In this document: positions 1 through 9,193 of the stretch, one piece after another
How the letters are laid out: the number at the start of each line of letters is the position of its first letter
How positions within the stretch are numbered: the stretch's first letter is position 1
Assembly: GCA_008360955.1 (NCBI GenBank)
Contig: LUCM01009965.1
Location: 78,982-142,981, forward strand
Reading direction: 5' to 3'
Length of the DNA: 64,000 nt
Source of the DNA: Fasciolopsis buskii
Lineage: Eukaryota > Platyhelminthes > Trematoda > Plagiorchiida > Fasciolidae
Position numbers and translations under genes: made by a program
The notes under the pieces: generated by a model
Told to the model about the DNA's origin: nothing
The model's input: the letters and a program-made list of their open reading frames with translations, nothing else
Databases searched by the model: none

Positions 1-815
1 AGTAGGGTAGGTGGAGCCGATAAAGAGGACCAACAAATTTTAGGAGCATTGAAGTCACCTGCAATTATCTTACGGCTGGGGGGGAGACCAGAAAGATAAA
101 TGAAGGCTTGGGTTAGACGAGAAATATCGGAACTATTCGAATTTGGTGGTCGGTAAACACATCCTATGTAGATTGGGAGCTCGGGTAATTGTACCAGAAG
201 CCAAATGGTGTCAGGGATAGAATCAAGAAGTGGGTGATGGAGAACGGAAGCTTTGTGTGGCTGCTTCACGTAGGCTAGGCAACCACCTCCTCTACGATTT
301 GATCTATTGGTTTGGAAGGGCGTATAGCCCGCCAGTGAAAACGTCGGAGTGGAACTGTGGTCTGTTAGCCAAGTCTCTGTTACCAAAATAATATCGTAAG
401 AGTTTTTAGCTGCTAACAGTCTCAGCTCCCTTACTTTATGAGTCAGTGATCGGGAATTCAGAAGGAGTAGGGAAAATTCACTGGAACATTTAAGTCCACG
501 TGATATCCTAGAGGTGCTTTCGGCGGGGGTGGAATAATCAAGGGATACATTAGAGGTTCGGATAGTGCATAGCTGTGATAAGGGAGTAAATTCAGTAGAG
601 TTAGGTATACTGGCCGGCGAAGGACTGTTTTTGTTAGTGGATCTATGGGCTGAAGACCAAGGTGATAGAAGAAACTTGGGAGTTGATGAGCGGGCTGTCA
701 GAGGATGCAGGTGTGGGGGATGTGGTTTCAGTTCCGGTGAGACAGTGTTAAGTGGCCAAGTTGTGACCTTGTCACGGCGGGACTGGCAATCTAGGGGGTT
801 AGTAGGGAGGGGGCT
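1..815 (-). CDS. CR1-like ORF2 N-terminus: AP-endonuclease domain, partial at window edge
   Basis: The minus strand is open for 271 codons from just inside a stop at 818-816 to the left edge. The first half is Ser/Pro/Thr-rich linker. From about position 475 it reads as an apurinic-endonuclease-like domain of non-LTR retrotransposons, which nicks target DNA to prime reverse transcription. The motifs in order are LLLNSRSLTHK, VTETWL with the catalytic Glu, SNRRGGGCLAYV, GCVYRPPNS and AGDFNAPKICW. The catalytic Asp and His of the later SDH motif are outside the window. No ATG is present in the visible frame, so the start is unresolved; initiation may use a non-AUG codon or depend on ORF1. Such an unbroken frame suggests a fairly young copy compared with the other CR1-like remnants here. 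Confidence 0.82.
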
Positions 816-1193
816 TTAGAAAATGACGCAGAAAAAGCCGGTTAGCAGGTACGTGCATGAATGTTTTGGGATAGGCGATACTTCTAGGATTCGTGGGAGT
901 CAGGAGAGCAGTGCTTTTCAGCTGAGGCAATAGGGGTAGGCGCTGGAGAAGAGTGGGTTGGTAAAAAGGTATCATGATTGGTTGCGGCTCAATGGGCAAA
1001 ACACATTTATCAAAAGTTTGCCAGGCTGCCTGGGAGGACCCGGTGGTAAATCGTACAAAATTATGAGGATAGTGGTAGTTGGGGTGATTAGTTGGGCGTG
1101 CAGTAGCAGGAAAGGGGTATTGGAGTGGTGGAAATGCGTCTAAATAGAGTTGACTGGTAAGTGGATTGAAGTAGGGAGGATTAGCAGCAGGCC

Positions 1194-1508
1194 CTAAATA
1201 GGGAGGGGCATTAGTATCATGCTGGAAGGATGGTGAAGGCGTAAATACAGTGGGAAAATCAACTCGTGGTTGTATGCGGCGGTTAGTAGACCCTCGTGAG
1301 TTTGTGGACCTTTCGGTTTGGCAGAGCTCATGCCGGGATGGCTTGCTCGAGTTGAGTGTGCCGAGAGTGCCAGATAGTCGAGGTATGTAGACACGCTAAC
1401 TTGCTGAATTAACAGGGTGGCTAATGAAGTGCGGGGTTTTGTGGTTAGTTGAATAAGTCGCTGGTTTGCGCTTCCTGCGGAATTCAACCGATTTTGGCTG
1501 GGTGCCAT
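1194..1508 (-). CDS. probable ORF1 C-terminal segment of the CR1-like element
   Basis: A 104-codon open frame on the minus strand between the ORF1 core and the ORF2 frame. It is rich in Ser, Ala, Leu and Pro, with no motif I recognise. Its position inside the element, and related sequence at about 31200-31500 in the sibling element, are the only support for calling it part of ORF1. The gap from 1713 to 1509 is in another frame or decayed. Confidence 0.35.
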   Translation of the reverse strand: MAPSQNRLNSAGSANQRLIQLTTKPRTSLATLLIQQVSVSTYLDYLALSAHSTRASHPGMSSAKPKGPQTHEGLLTAAYNHELIFPLYLRLHHPSSMILMPLPI

Positions 1509-1713
1509 GCTGTTGTTTGACGGAAGGTTGAGAATGTGCTAGAGGGCTTGTCTGGAATGATGTATATGCCAAGCGGTTGATATTAGCCTAAGAAGACATC
1601 GGCGAGACGGCAATTATCTGCGTGGTTACACCGTCAGTGCTTTTATCTTGGGGTACCAGATTTAGTGGATTAGGGTGAGCACGTTCGCGGGGTGTTTGGA
1701 AGGGTGAAGGGGA

Positions 1714-2370
1714 CTAAGTTTCATCTAGATCCACCGGTATTGGTTGCGACCAAAGGAGATGATGCCGAGGGATGGGCACTTTGGCGGCAGTTATACGCGA
1801 AGGTAGGGTGCCACTGCCATCATTAGATTTATTCTCAGACAGACTAGTAACAGATTTGTGGGGTGGAGAGTTTGAACAGGAAATTGAGCGGCGTAAGTAG
1901 GGGAGAGGTCGGTTATGCAAATTGCTTGAAGGTGTAGTTAACGATGGGTTTTGTATTTTAGTCCCGGTAGTGGACACGGGGCACGGGATGGCCGGAGATG
2001 TGGGGCGATGGAGACTGTCATAGGGAGAAGGTAGCTTTGTTGAAACCTTGGCAGTAGGCTCGGGATTTGGCCCATTAGGAGGAACCTGAACTAGCAGCGC
2101 ACTGGTCAGAGGGGGAGCGCCCGATACAACCGAAGGCCCGCCAACTTGAGAAGCCGCGGTAAACTTTAGTGACCGTAATATATCTCTCTGGAACGGAGTT
2201 TTATCCGTAAAGATCTTGATATTTTTATAAGGCGCAAAGTTATCAATGTTCGCCTTGTTTGCTATGAACTCCTTAGCAGAAAGTTCATCATGAAATTGAA
2301 ATAAAATTGGGCAGTTATTCTTGCAGGATTTTTTCCGGAGCCTAGAACACAGACAGGAGTGGTGAGTCAT
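1714..2370 (-). CDS. CR1-like ORF1 protein, central part (RNA-binding-like)
   Basis: 218 codons from a true ATG at 2370. The N-terminal 75 residues read as a compact domain containing CPILFQFHDELSAKEF and KIFTDKTPFQRDIL. This resembles the single-stranded nucleic-acid-binding segment of CR1/L1-type ORF1 proteins, which coat element RNA. The rest is a Pro/Ser/Thr-rich low-complexity tail. ORF1-like sequence continues upstream in another frame (2400-2760), so the ATG at 2370 may be internal and the copy frameshifted. The sibling at about 32090-32240 has the same DKTPFQR-region pattern with stops. Assignment to ORF1 is inferred from order and pattern, not from a search. Confidence 0.55.
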   Translation of the reverse strand: MTHHSCLCSRLRKKSCKNNCPILFQFHDELSAKEFIANKANIDNFAPYKNIKIFTDKTPFQRDILRSLKFTAASQVGGPSVVSGAPPLTSALLVQVPPNGPNPEPTAKVSTKLPSPYDSLHRPTSPAIPCPVSTTGTKIQNPSLTTPSSNLHNRPLPYLRRSISCSNSPPHKSVTSLSENKSNDGSGTLPSRITAAKVPIPRHHLLWSQPIPVDLDET

Positions 2371-2399
2371 GCTACAAGCATTGAGAATGGTAGATTGGA

Positions 2400-2760
2400 C
2401 CAGTGGCAGTGGGAGGCGGTCGGGTACATTTATGACAACAGCATTCTTCGCTTTCGCAGTACGCTTGTGAGCTTCCTTAGTTACGGATTAAAAAAAGCGT
2501 TCTGTGGCAGCCAGATTGCTGGCATTATTGTCATTGGAAGGGTCAATTAAGCTGACTAATGGGGACAATTTCAATGACAGGTCCTCGGTCGGTTATACTT
2601 TGTTTTCTAGGTCCCTCAGTCTTTTCGAGACATCGAGGGTTTCGGGACCAGAATCACTAAATATATCAATAAGCGGGACTGAGCATGTTTTAGTGAGAAT
2701 CAGGGGTTTTAAGGGTTTTCTTAGTACTACGGTGCGGCGCTGACGTCGCTTTGGTTCGGT
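2400..2760 (-). pseudogene. ORF1 N-terminal coiled-coil remnant of the CR1-like element
   Basis: Minus-strand reading gives a basic stretch (KRRQRRTVVLRKPLKP), then heptad-like SKRLRDLENKV, then LSPLVSLIDPS. The same pattern (FEDLEKRL followed by LAPLSHLIEPS) occurs in the plus-strand fragment at 8894-9193. A short coiled coil before the RNA-binding domain is usual in these ORF1 proteins. Stops and frame changes show decay. Confidence 0.5.
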
Positions 2761-3170
2761 TAGTGAACGTATCGTACGGGATGTATAAATTCAAGGACGC
2801 CTGAAATGGCTAAGAGAGGCTATAAACGTTTGGTAACAAACAACGTGATGGTGTCAAAAATTGCGGGTGCGTAAAGGTGAGAAGGTAAATAGACAGGCCA
2901 ATTGCTCTTAAAAATTGGTAGACATGGGTAGAATATGTCGTTAGCAGCATAGAGACCTTTAATATAGGTCCAGGCGGGAGCTGAATAAGTGGCGGTCCAG
3001 GCTTGAGGCAAATATTGACAAGAAGGTCAGCGAGGAATGAGGTTAGACGTTAATGGTCAAAAAAATTAGGAAATATTTCCAACTAAGAAAACGGTTCTAA
3101 TTATGCTAAAAGTACTACAATAACACTCTAAATTGCAAAAGAAAGCAGCGAGAACAACTCACAGCGAGGA

Positions 3171-3655
3171 ACGGTGTACCAAAGACAAAGTCGGCTGAAT
3201 TACTTTGCGTCATATTGACAATCGCAATGGTATCTCCCATATCCCAGACTGACCCAGGCCATCCTATCACATAAGCCTCTTACTGTCAACTAGGGCAGAC
3301 TTTCTATGTATCAAGGAAAAACCCTCTAAGAACAGACTTAGGATCAATTCACGTCAAATTTTTGTCCTCCGTCATAAATCTTGGTATTTTAGTTTGCCTC
3401 TTTTATTTCCTGGCGGTTGCGCTCGAATTCCGAGATCGACAATCACCGGTAGACCCTGAATAGCTTTTAAGGTTACATTGACACGGCCAGCCTTAAGTCG
3501 GATGATGCCATTTTGTGTCCTATTCTATGATTACCATAACCCCAACCTGGTACCTAAATCAGACTACCACGCCCTTTTATCAAAATAGCCCATGGGTTAG
3601 TCATACAGTTATACGGTTTCTATCTCGTTAAGCCGTTTTCCCTCCCCAACGGACT
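3171..3655 (+). repeat. 485-bp sequence, first copy of assembly duplication
   Basis: This block is repeated at 3678-4162 with the same length and, in my reading, one difference (c/t near 3250 and 3757). It ends directly at the N at 3656. The second copy and the inverted arm at 24202-25684 share the t variant. Confidence 0.95.
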
Positions 3656-3656
3656 N
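3656..3656. other. assembly gap (N)
   Basis: A single ambiguous base sits between two copies of the same 485-bp sequence and next to a library adapter. It marks an artificial join, not a polymorphism. Confidence 0.95.
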
Positions 3657-3658
3657 CA

Positions 3659-3677
3659 AGATGTGTATAAGAGACAG
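3659..3677 (+). other. Tn5 mosaic end (Nextera transposase adapter), sequencing artefact
   Basis: The 19 bases AGATGTGTATAAGAGACAG are the hyperactive-Tn5 mosaic end used in tagmentation libraries. The match is exact, it starts three bases after the N and it ends exactly where the second 485-bp copy begins. It is library DNA retained in the assembly, not a feature of the organism. Confidence 0.97.
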
Positions 3678-4162
3678 ACGGTGTACCAAAGACAAAGTCG
3701 GCTGAATTACTTTGCGTCATATTGACAATCGCAATGGTATCTCCCATATCCCAGATTGACCCAGGCCATCCTATCACATAAGCCTCTTACTGTCAACTAG
3801 GGCAGACTTTCTATGTATCAAGGAAAAACCCTCTAAGAACAGACTTAGGATCAATTCACGTCAAATTTTTGTCCTCCGTCATAAATCTTGGTATTTTAGT
3901 TTGCCTCTTTTATTTCCTGGCGGTTGCGCTCGAATTCCGAGATCGACAATCACCGGTAGACCCTGAATAGCTTTTAAGGTTACATTGACACGGCCAGCCT
4001 TAAGTCGGATGATGCCATTTTGTGTCCTATTCTATGATTACCATAACCCCAACCTGGTACCTAAATCAGACTACCACGCCCTTTTATCAAAATAGCCCAT
4101 GGGTTAGTCATACAGTTATACGGTTTCTATCTCGTTAAGCCGTTTTCCCTCCCCAACGGACT
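3678..4162 (+). repeat. 485-bp sequence, second copy of assembly duplication
   Basis: Copy of 3171-3655 beginning at the last base of the Tn5 adapter. It continues without interruption into 4163-5183, so this copy is the one in natural context with the inverted-repeat arm. Confidence 0.95.
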
Positions 4163-5183
4163 GTGCTTCCAAATTTACCGCGGTTTATACTACTAGTGTC
4201 CGTTCAGTATATTGCTCACCAGGCTATACATTCCGCGGTAAACTGCCTCCAAACATTTTCTTCCCGGATTTATTGCGCTTTTCCTTGTCACGTGGTATTC
4301 ATTCTACCAAATCCAATTCGTGTTTATTCCCGACATTCAGAAAACGTACCACCTTAATTGACTTTCCGGTGACGTTAGCGGTCCATTTCGGTTTGCTGCG
4401 TGTATGTGGCGGCCTACGAGGTGCGTTACAATGACACCGAGCGATACAGAAGAAAAGTCCTCGTGGGACTCAAATACCCTGCGTGGAAGTTCGTTGCTAT
4501 TTACGCTCTTACCAAAGATATGACCTGAGTTGCTTATTATTAGCTATTGTACAGGCCCCCCAACGTTTGCACGTAAGTGCTTATATTTTTATAAATTATT
4601 GTTTTCCTTTATTGTCACTAGCGTCGCAAGTCATAACCATGCGCACTGCATGCTGTCGGCACTGTCCAAAGAATAAATTAATATTTAATTATTATTATTA
4701 ATATTATTATTATTGTTATTAAAATTATATTACAGTGCAAGCCACGCCGATGATTGCCTTGGATACCCCTACTTAGATGGACCTTTACAGTTGGGCGAAG
4801 TCAAGATTAATACTTTTTCTGGAATGGCTGGCGCACTCCCTCAACGTTCCGGATCTTAGTGCCGTCTAGGACGAAAACATGCAACAACAAAACTATCAGT
4901 GTAGAGAACACTCATGGCCGGTGTATTCAGGATTTGATTTTAATTGTTACACAAACAGTTTCTTCTCCGTCAGACCTCAGTCCAGTTTGTCGTCAGTAGT
5001 ATAGGACGGCAATCAACGCGTCTGGGAGCTCCACGTTCTCTCTGTGCAAAATGTTTCATAAAATCTCATTTTCCAAAAAAGTTGCATAATTTTTACAGCC
5101 TTTCTCCGCCTTTTTCGGCATTTTGTCAGCCCTTTGTTTTGTTAGATACGACTATCTCATCCACCTTGCATTACTTTCCGCTT
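3701..5183 (+). repeat. 1483-bp inverted repeat, left arm
   Basis: This segment reappears as the reverse complement at 24202-25684, with equal length and no difference in the stretches I compared (two open frames of 64 and 72 codons are identical). Both flanks diverge sharply at the same points. It has no terminal inverted repeats of its own, and an AATAAA plus ATT-repeat element tail lies inside it (4618-4732). It therefore looks like a duplicated segment rather than one element. The short frames inside have no recognisable product. Confidence 0.92.
4618..4732 (+). repeat. ATT-tailed element 3' end, family 1
   Basis: A unit containing CATGCGCACTGCATGCTGTC and the polyadenylation hexamer AATAAA, then an irregular ATT/AT microsatellite. 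The same unit recurs at 5185-5268 and inverted at 24656-24768. A conserved end followed by a short simple repeat is typical of non-LTR or SINE 3' ends. Confidence 0.7.
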
Positions 5184-5184
5184 T

Positions 5185-5268
5185 TCACTAGCATCGCAAA
5201 TCATAACCATGCGCACTGCATGCTGTCGGCAGTCTAAGGAATAAATTATTATTATTATTTTTGCTATT
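5185..5268 (+). repeat. ATT-tailed element 3' end, family 1, second copy
   Basis: Contains the same CATGCGCACTGCATGCTGTC core and AATAAATTATTATT tail as 4618-4732, with small changes. It starts just past the end of the inverted-repeat arm and is absent beside the other arm. Confidence 0.7.
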
Positions 5269-6639
5269 ATATCTTCACGCACTTGTACGAAGTTAATTGA
5301 ATTGCAGTCGAAAATGTGCAGGAGGCGTCCACTAGAATTTCCCCAGGACCTTCATTTCGCCTAACCTACAGGACCGTACGCGGACCGTGTGGAGGTGAAA
5401 CATTATTGCCCCGTCGAATAAAATTAAATCGTGCATTTCTCTTTCCGCGTTGCCGTAACAGTGTCCATTTTACTACGAAAGTCATACATGACGCCGATGG
5501 TCCCCCATATCCACTTCGCAGCAGATACTACTGGTTAAGAATTCCCCTGACTGGACTATCTATCACGGAAAATTTCTTCACAGTTGCTTACTCTGAACTG
5601 TTGAACAAACTCTCTAGTTCCCTGAGTCTGTGCCTGAATTTAGCCCACTTCAAATCCCAGCTGGCATTGTTACTGGATGTCCCGCTCCTAACTAACCTGA
5701 CGCAAGCCAACGCTGGACTGAATGAGGCCTAAAACATAAGTTACAATTGTAGCTCATGAATAAGTTTTCACGGTGCTCATCATCTGGGCTTCTTGAAATT
5801 CAGCTTCATCTTTTATTACGCACGTTCGTACATGTTAACACCACTACATTTTTTGGCCTCTTCCCCCGCCTGCAGTGCATTTACTCTCATCACCATTGGC
5901 ATGTTTGATTAGCCACTGAGCCGTCCACCATGTGTTTAAACCAAAATGTCAACGTGGTACTCGATGGATCAATGCCTCCATGACTTTCCGTGATTCTGAA
6001 CACCTTCAACCTGTGTACTCCTTGCTTCTCCTATCATCCTATTCCTTTTACTGGCTTGGCGGCGCTGAATGGCTTGTTTACGGCAACATCAAACCTATAA
6101 ATAACCCTAAAACTGCTACTATAGCTCAGTTCTAAGCACCGAATTTTACGCAGTGGAAGCACTACTTTGCACGTCTGCCGTCTATGGTCCAGTAATCACC
6201 ACAAACCCAAGCCGGAACCAAGGCCAGACTGCCTCTCTCTTTTGTGTTTCCGATTCCACACCCGAATTAGACGCGCTGTTACCGGTTCCATCCTTGTAAC
6301 GGCAATTCTAATCCTGCTAGCTATAACTGATGCTCGAATAATGGTTCGTTCACCCGAAACTGCGCCGCTGATAGTCTTGGATACCCTAACTCGGATCTTC
6401 GTGTTTGGGCAGAAGCAGGGTCACTACTGCCACTGGAAAGGCTCGCGTACCTCTCTGTATTCCCTTATCAGTACTGCTGATCTGCGACAACGGATTTGAC
6501 AGCATACAGGACAACGTTAGTTAGCGTATTTAAGAAATTGTTTCACACAAAATTCCTATTCTCCGAAGCAGCTTCCGGTACAGCTTACCTCAAGCCGCAT
6601 GCAAAAACAATCATAAGTCTTGAGAGTTCAATATTCTCT
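5269..6639. other. unassigned region
   Basis: Open frames of 138 codons (5316-5732) and 110 codons (6167-6499) are present on the plus strand, but I recognise no domain, and the composition does not single out a coding frame. Probably decayed repeat sequence. Confidence 0.4.
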
Positions 6640-7246
6640 GTTTAAAGATTCATAAAATATCCTCCAGATAGTTTGAGATAATCTTGACAGTATTTCTCAA
6701 CCTTCAACGTTTTATCGGCCCTTTACTGGTTTCAAATGAGAGTCTTTTCAACTTTGCATGGCTTTTCGCTTGGTATTCGTTACTTTCATCTAATTATCTT
6801 TTCCCAGTGTTCCTCGTATGCTCTGCTTCACTTTTCCGTCCATCACGTAACTCCCTTTCAGTATGGGGTCTCTGGCTATATCTAGACATCCGTCAATCAA
6901 CTGCTGTCATGTTTTGCGCCAGCGATATTCATGTTTAGTGCACTTAAACACGAAATGATTCATAGTCCGCTGCTCACAAACAGTCTCAGGAAACCCTGCA
7001 TAGTCTTGTGAGATCAGTTTTCCAGTTTTGGTTTTTCACTGGCAAACTTGTGCTTCCCACATTGCTTTGCACATCTGATTCCACTTTCCAGTATGCTTCC
7101 CGAAGTTCTTAAGGTTGCACCAATCCCCATATCCGTTTCAATTTCTGTTATTCGCGTTCACTCTGCATCATATTTTGCAAACTTTATCTCACCTTGCGCA
7201 TGCTTCTTAAAAATCAAGAAGTGTATATTTTTATTATTATCACCAA
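6640..7246 (+). repeat. ATT-tailed element 3' region, family 2
   Basis: Alignable by eye over about 600 bases with 26333-26943. Shared landmarks include CATTTAGTGCACTTAAACACGA-type sequence near the middle, TTGCGCATGC near the end, and a final ATT repeat. The terminal 200 bases also match 23741-23960 on the minus strand and, less well, 19975-20150. It is the non-coding 3' end of a dispersed non-LTR or SINE-like family. Confidence 0.65.
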
Positions 7247-8893
7247 AAGTCATCGTTAACGACCTTAACTCACTCGTTAACTTTTGGCAGTCGTGGTCTG
7301 AAAATCCATCACGACTACTATGGGGTCGCATGGGAGAAAGGACATATCACCTAAATGCGATGGTGGCAAAAATGGGTATATATTTGTGCGCTTTCTTTTC
7401 ACAGGCACCACCTAAGATTCCGTGATGCTATCGGAAGAGCAAATTTAGTAAGGTTGAATACTTAAAAGTTTACGCTCGCCGAGGCAACCAGCTGCGTCCA
7501 GTGCATTCAAAGATTTTACTCCGGAGTTCTTCGAAAGAAATACTTGGAGACTGGGTGCCCTGTCATCGTTTACTCTTAGCTTTCTAGGACGTGGTAGGAT
7601 AACTGGCCGGCAACTTTGTACAATTGCGCGTGGCAAATTGCATTATCTTCAGTTGGCTTGAAAAAGACGTCGGGAATCTTCCGTCATTTGACACGGTCAC
7701 ATCGTCTGCTATAGCCATCCGAAAATATGCGACATCCGGCTTCTTGAGATAAACCGAATAGTTATTGGCACATGCGGCAATCAGCGTCAAAGTTGCCAAA
7801 TGTGCGTTGGCCAGAAAAATACCTATTAAGAACGGTATGGTAAAACAGCTCGTTGCGCTAATTTTTGATTCTTTAGTTTTACCGATTGAACGGGTTAATT
7901 TTCGTACAGGCAAAGATCTAGACGGCCAGAATTTAGGGCTTTTATATCGATTATTCAAGCAATGGTCAGCCAAAATGAGTGGCATTCAAGCTAAAGACAA
8001 GTAGGCCCACCGAGATTCTTTGTTATTGCGTTGAGCAACCATTAAACTGCAAAAATAATTCAAAACTCAAATGTGCGACTAATGCCAGGTACGACGAGCG
8101 CCAGAGGTCAGATCATGACGAACGCGAACGAGCAGTCACGTCAAGGCCCAGACTACAAACAAAGTGGTGCTTTTTAAGGAGAAGAAAAAACAAACTAAAT
8201 GAAAGCATGTTACAGCTGGGGCATGTTCTTTGTTGAGTATAAGTTGCTTCTTGTCAATTAACAGGGTTCTCAAGGAGTAAGATAAAGTTTTAAAGTGGTC
8301 CCTGACTCGGACAGAATAGGATGGCCAAGTAAGCTTTGCTTTGTATTAAATTTGTGCCCATAATCTGTGTCCTTCAATATCCCCAATCTTAGATTTTTGC
8401 CCAAAGATATCAGGCAGGTGTCGGGAAAGTAACGGGAAAGCGCTTTGCTTAATCTGCAGCAATTTTATCTAACATGCCGTCTCGCCTCACCTGGTGGCTA
8501 GGTGTGTCATTCCAGCTTTCCACTAAAACATAATATGTTCTCTAAAAAGTTCGGCTTCCCTTTCAAAGACTTTCTCGGCATCCATATTGTCTCACTTGTT
8601 CCACTGTAGAAAAATTTTTATGTTGGACTGAACAAGAACAGCCAAAAAATTGTTGAAAATTCCCTGATATTGTACGTCAGCGCAAATGCACAACTACGGT
8701 GAGTGTCAGCGCGTGGTTTGAAATTTTGCTGAATTCATTTTCTTAGCTTAAACCAGTTTACCTACTTATAGTTTGGTAGAAACCTTTGTGTATTGTTCAG
8801 AAAATTTCCGCAGATTTTTCTGCTTATTTGTTTTGCGCCACTTTTGTCTCCTCTACGTACTCCGTTTTTCTCACTCGAATTAGGTTTAATACC
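7247..8893. other. unassigned region
   Basis: Overlapping frames on both strands at 7584-8004 (133 codons minus, 79 plus) have no recognisable domain. Nothing else supportable was seen. Confidence 0.4.
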
Positions 8894-9193
8894 ATGCCGC
8901 AGTCAAACCGTGTAAAGATTACTACCAGGAAAACTGGCGTGCCACGATCTGTGCCTAAATCGCAAGTAGGAAACTGTTCGGTAAAGCTAGTCGATGTATT
9001 TCACGAAATAAATAGGAGATTTGAAGACTTGGAGAAACGACTGATCAGCGCTGTTGCCCGGCTGACTTCAGCTGAGGCAACGATCAACAAGCTGGCTCCA
9101 CTCTCCCATCTCATCGAGCCTTCGTCAATTGATCACAGACTAAAAAGGAGTCATGCTTGTCGTGAAGATTTATGGATTACCCCATTGCTCTAA
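8894..9193 (+). pseudogene. CR1-like ORF1 N-terminal fragment
   Basis: From a true ATG at 8894 the frame reads 99 codons. A basic start (VKITTRKTGVPRSVPKSQVG) is followed by a coiled-coil-like segment (INRRFEDLEKRL) and LAPLSHLIEPS. The same three-part pattern appears in ORF1 of the element at 1-3000. The frame ends before any RNA-binding domain, so this is a truncated copy. It is plus strand and does not connect to a visible ORF2. Confidence 0.5.

Larger units (their letters stand above)
1..3000 (-). mobile_element. CR1-like non-LTR retrotransposon, 5' part (ORF1 and start of ORF2)
   Basis: Read on the minus strand, the order is a coiled-coil-like ORF1 start (about 2760-2400), an ORF1 RNA-binding-like segment (2370-1714), a Pro/Ser-rich segment (1508-1194) and an open endonuclease frame (815-1) that leaves the window. 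This order fits two-ORF CR1-type elements. A diverged copy in the same orientation lies at 27900-32650, which shows both belong to one family. The 5' boundary near 3000 is approximate. The RT half would lie left of the window. 3001-3170 holds nothing I recognise. Confidence 0.75.

Noticed and set aside
565..819. 84-codon plus-strand frame
   Set aside because: Starts with GTG and is antisense to the unbroken endonuclease frame on the minus strand.
3171..4162. Natural tandem duplication
   Set aside because: The junction contains an N and a perfect Tn5 mosaic end, so it is an assembly product.
3701..5183. DNA transposon with terminal inverted repeats
   Set aside because: The two ends of the 1483-bp unit are not inverted repeats of each other and no transposase is present.
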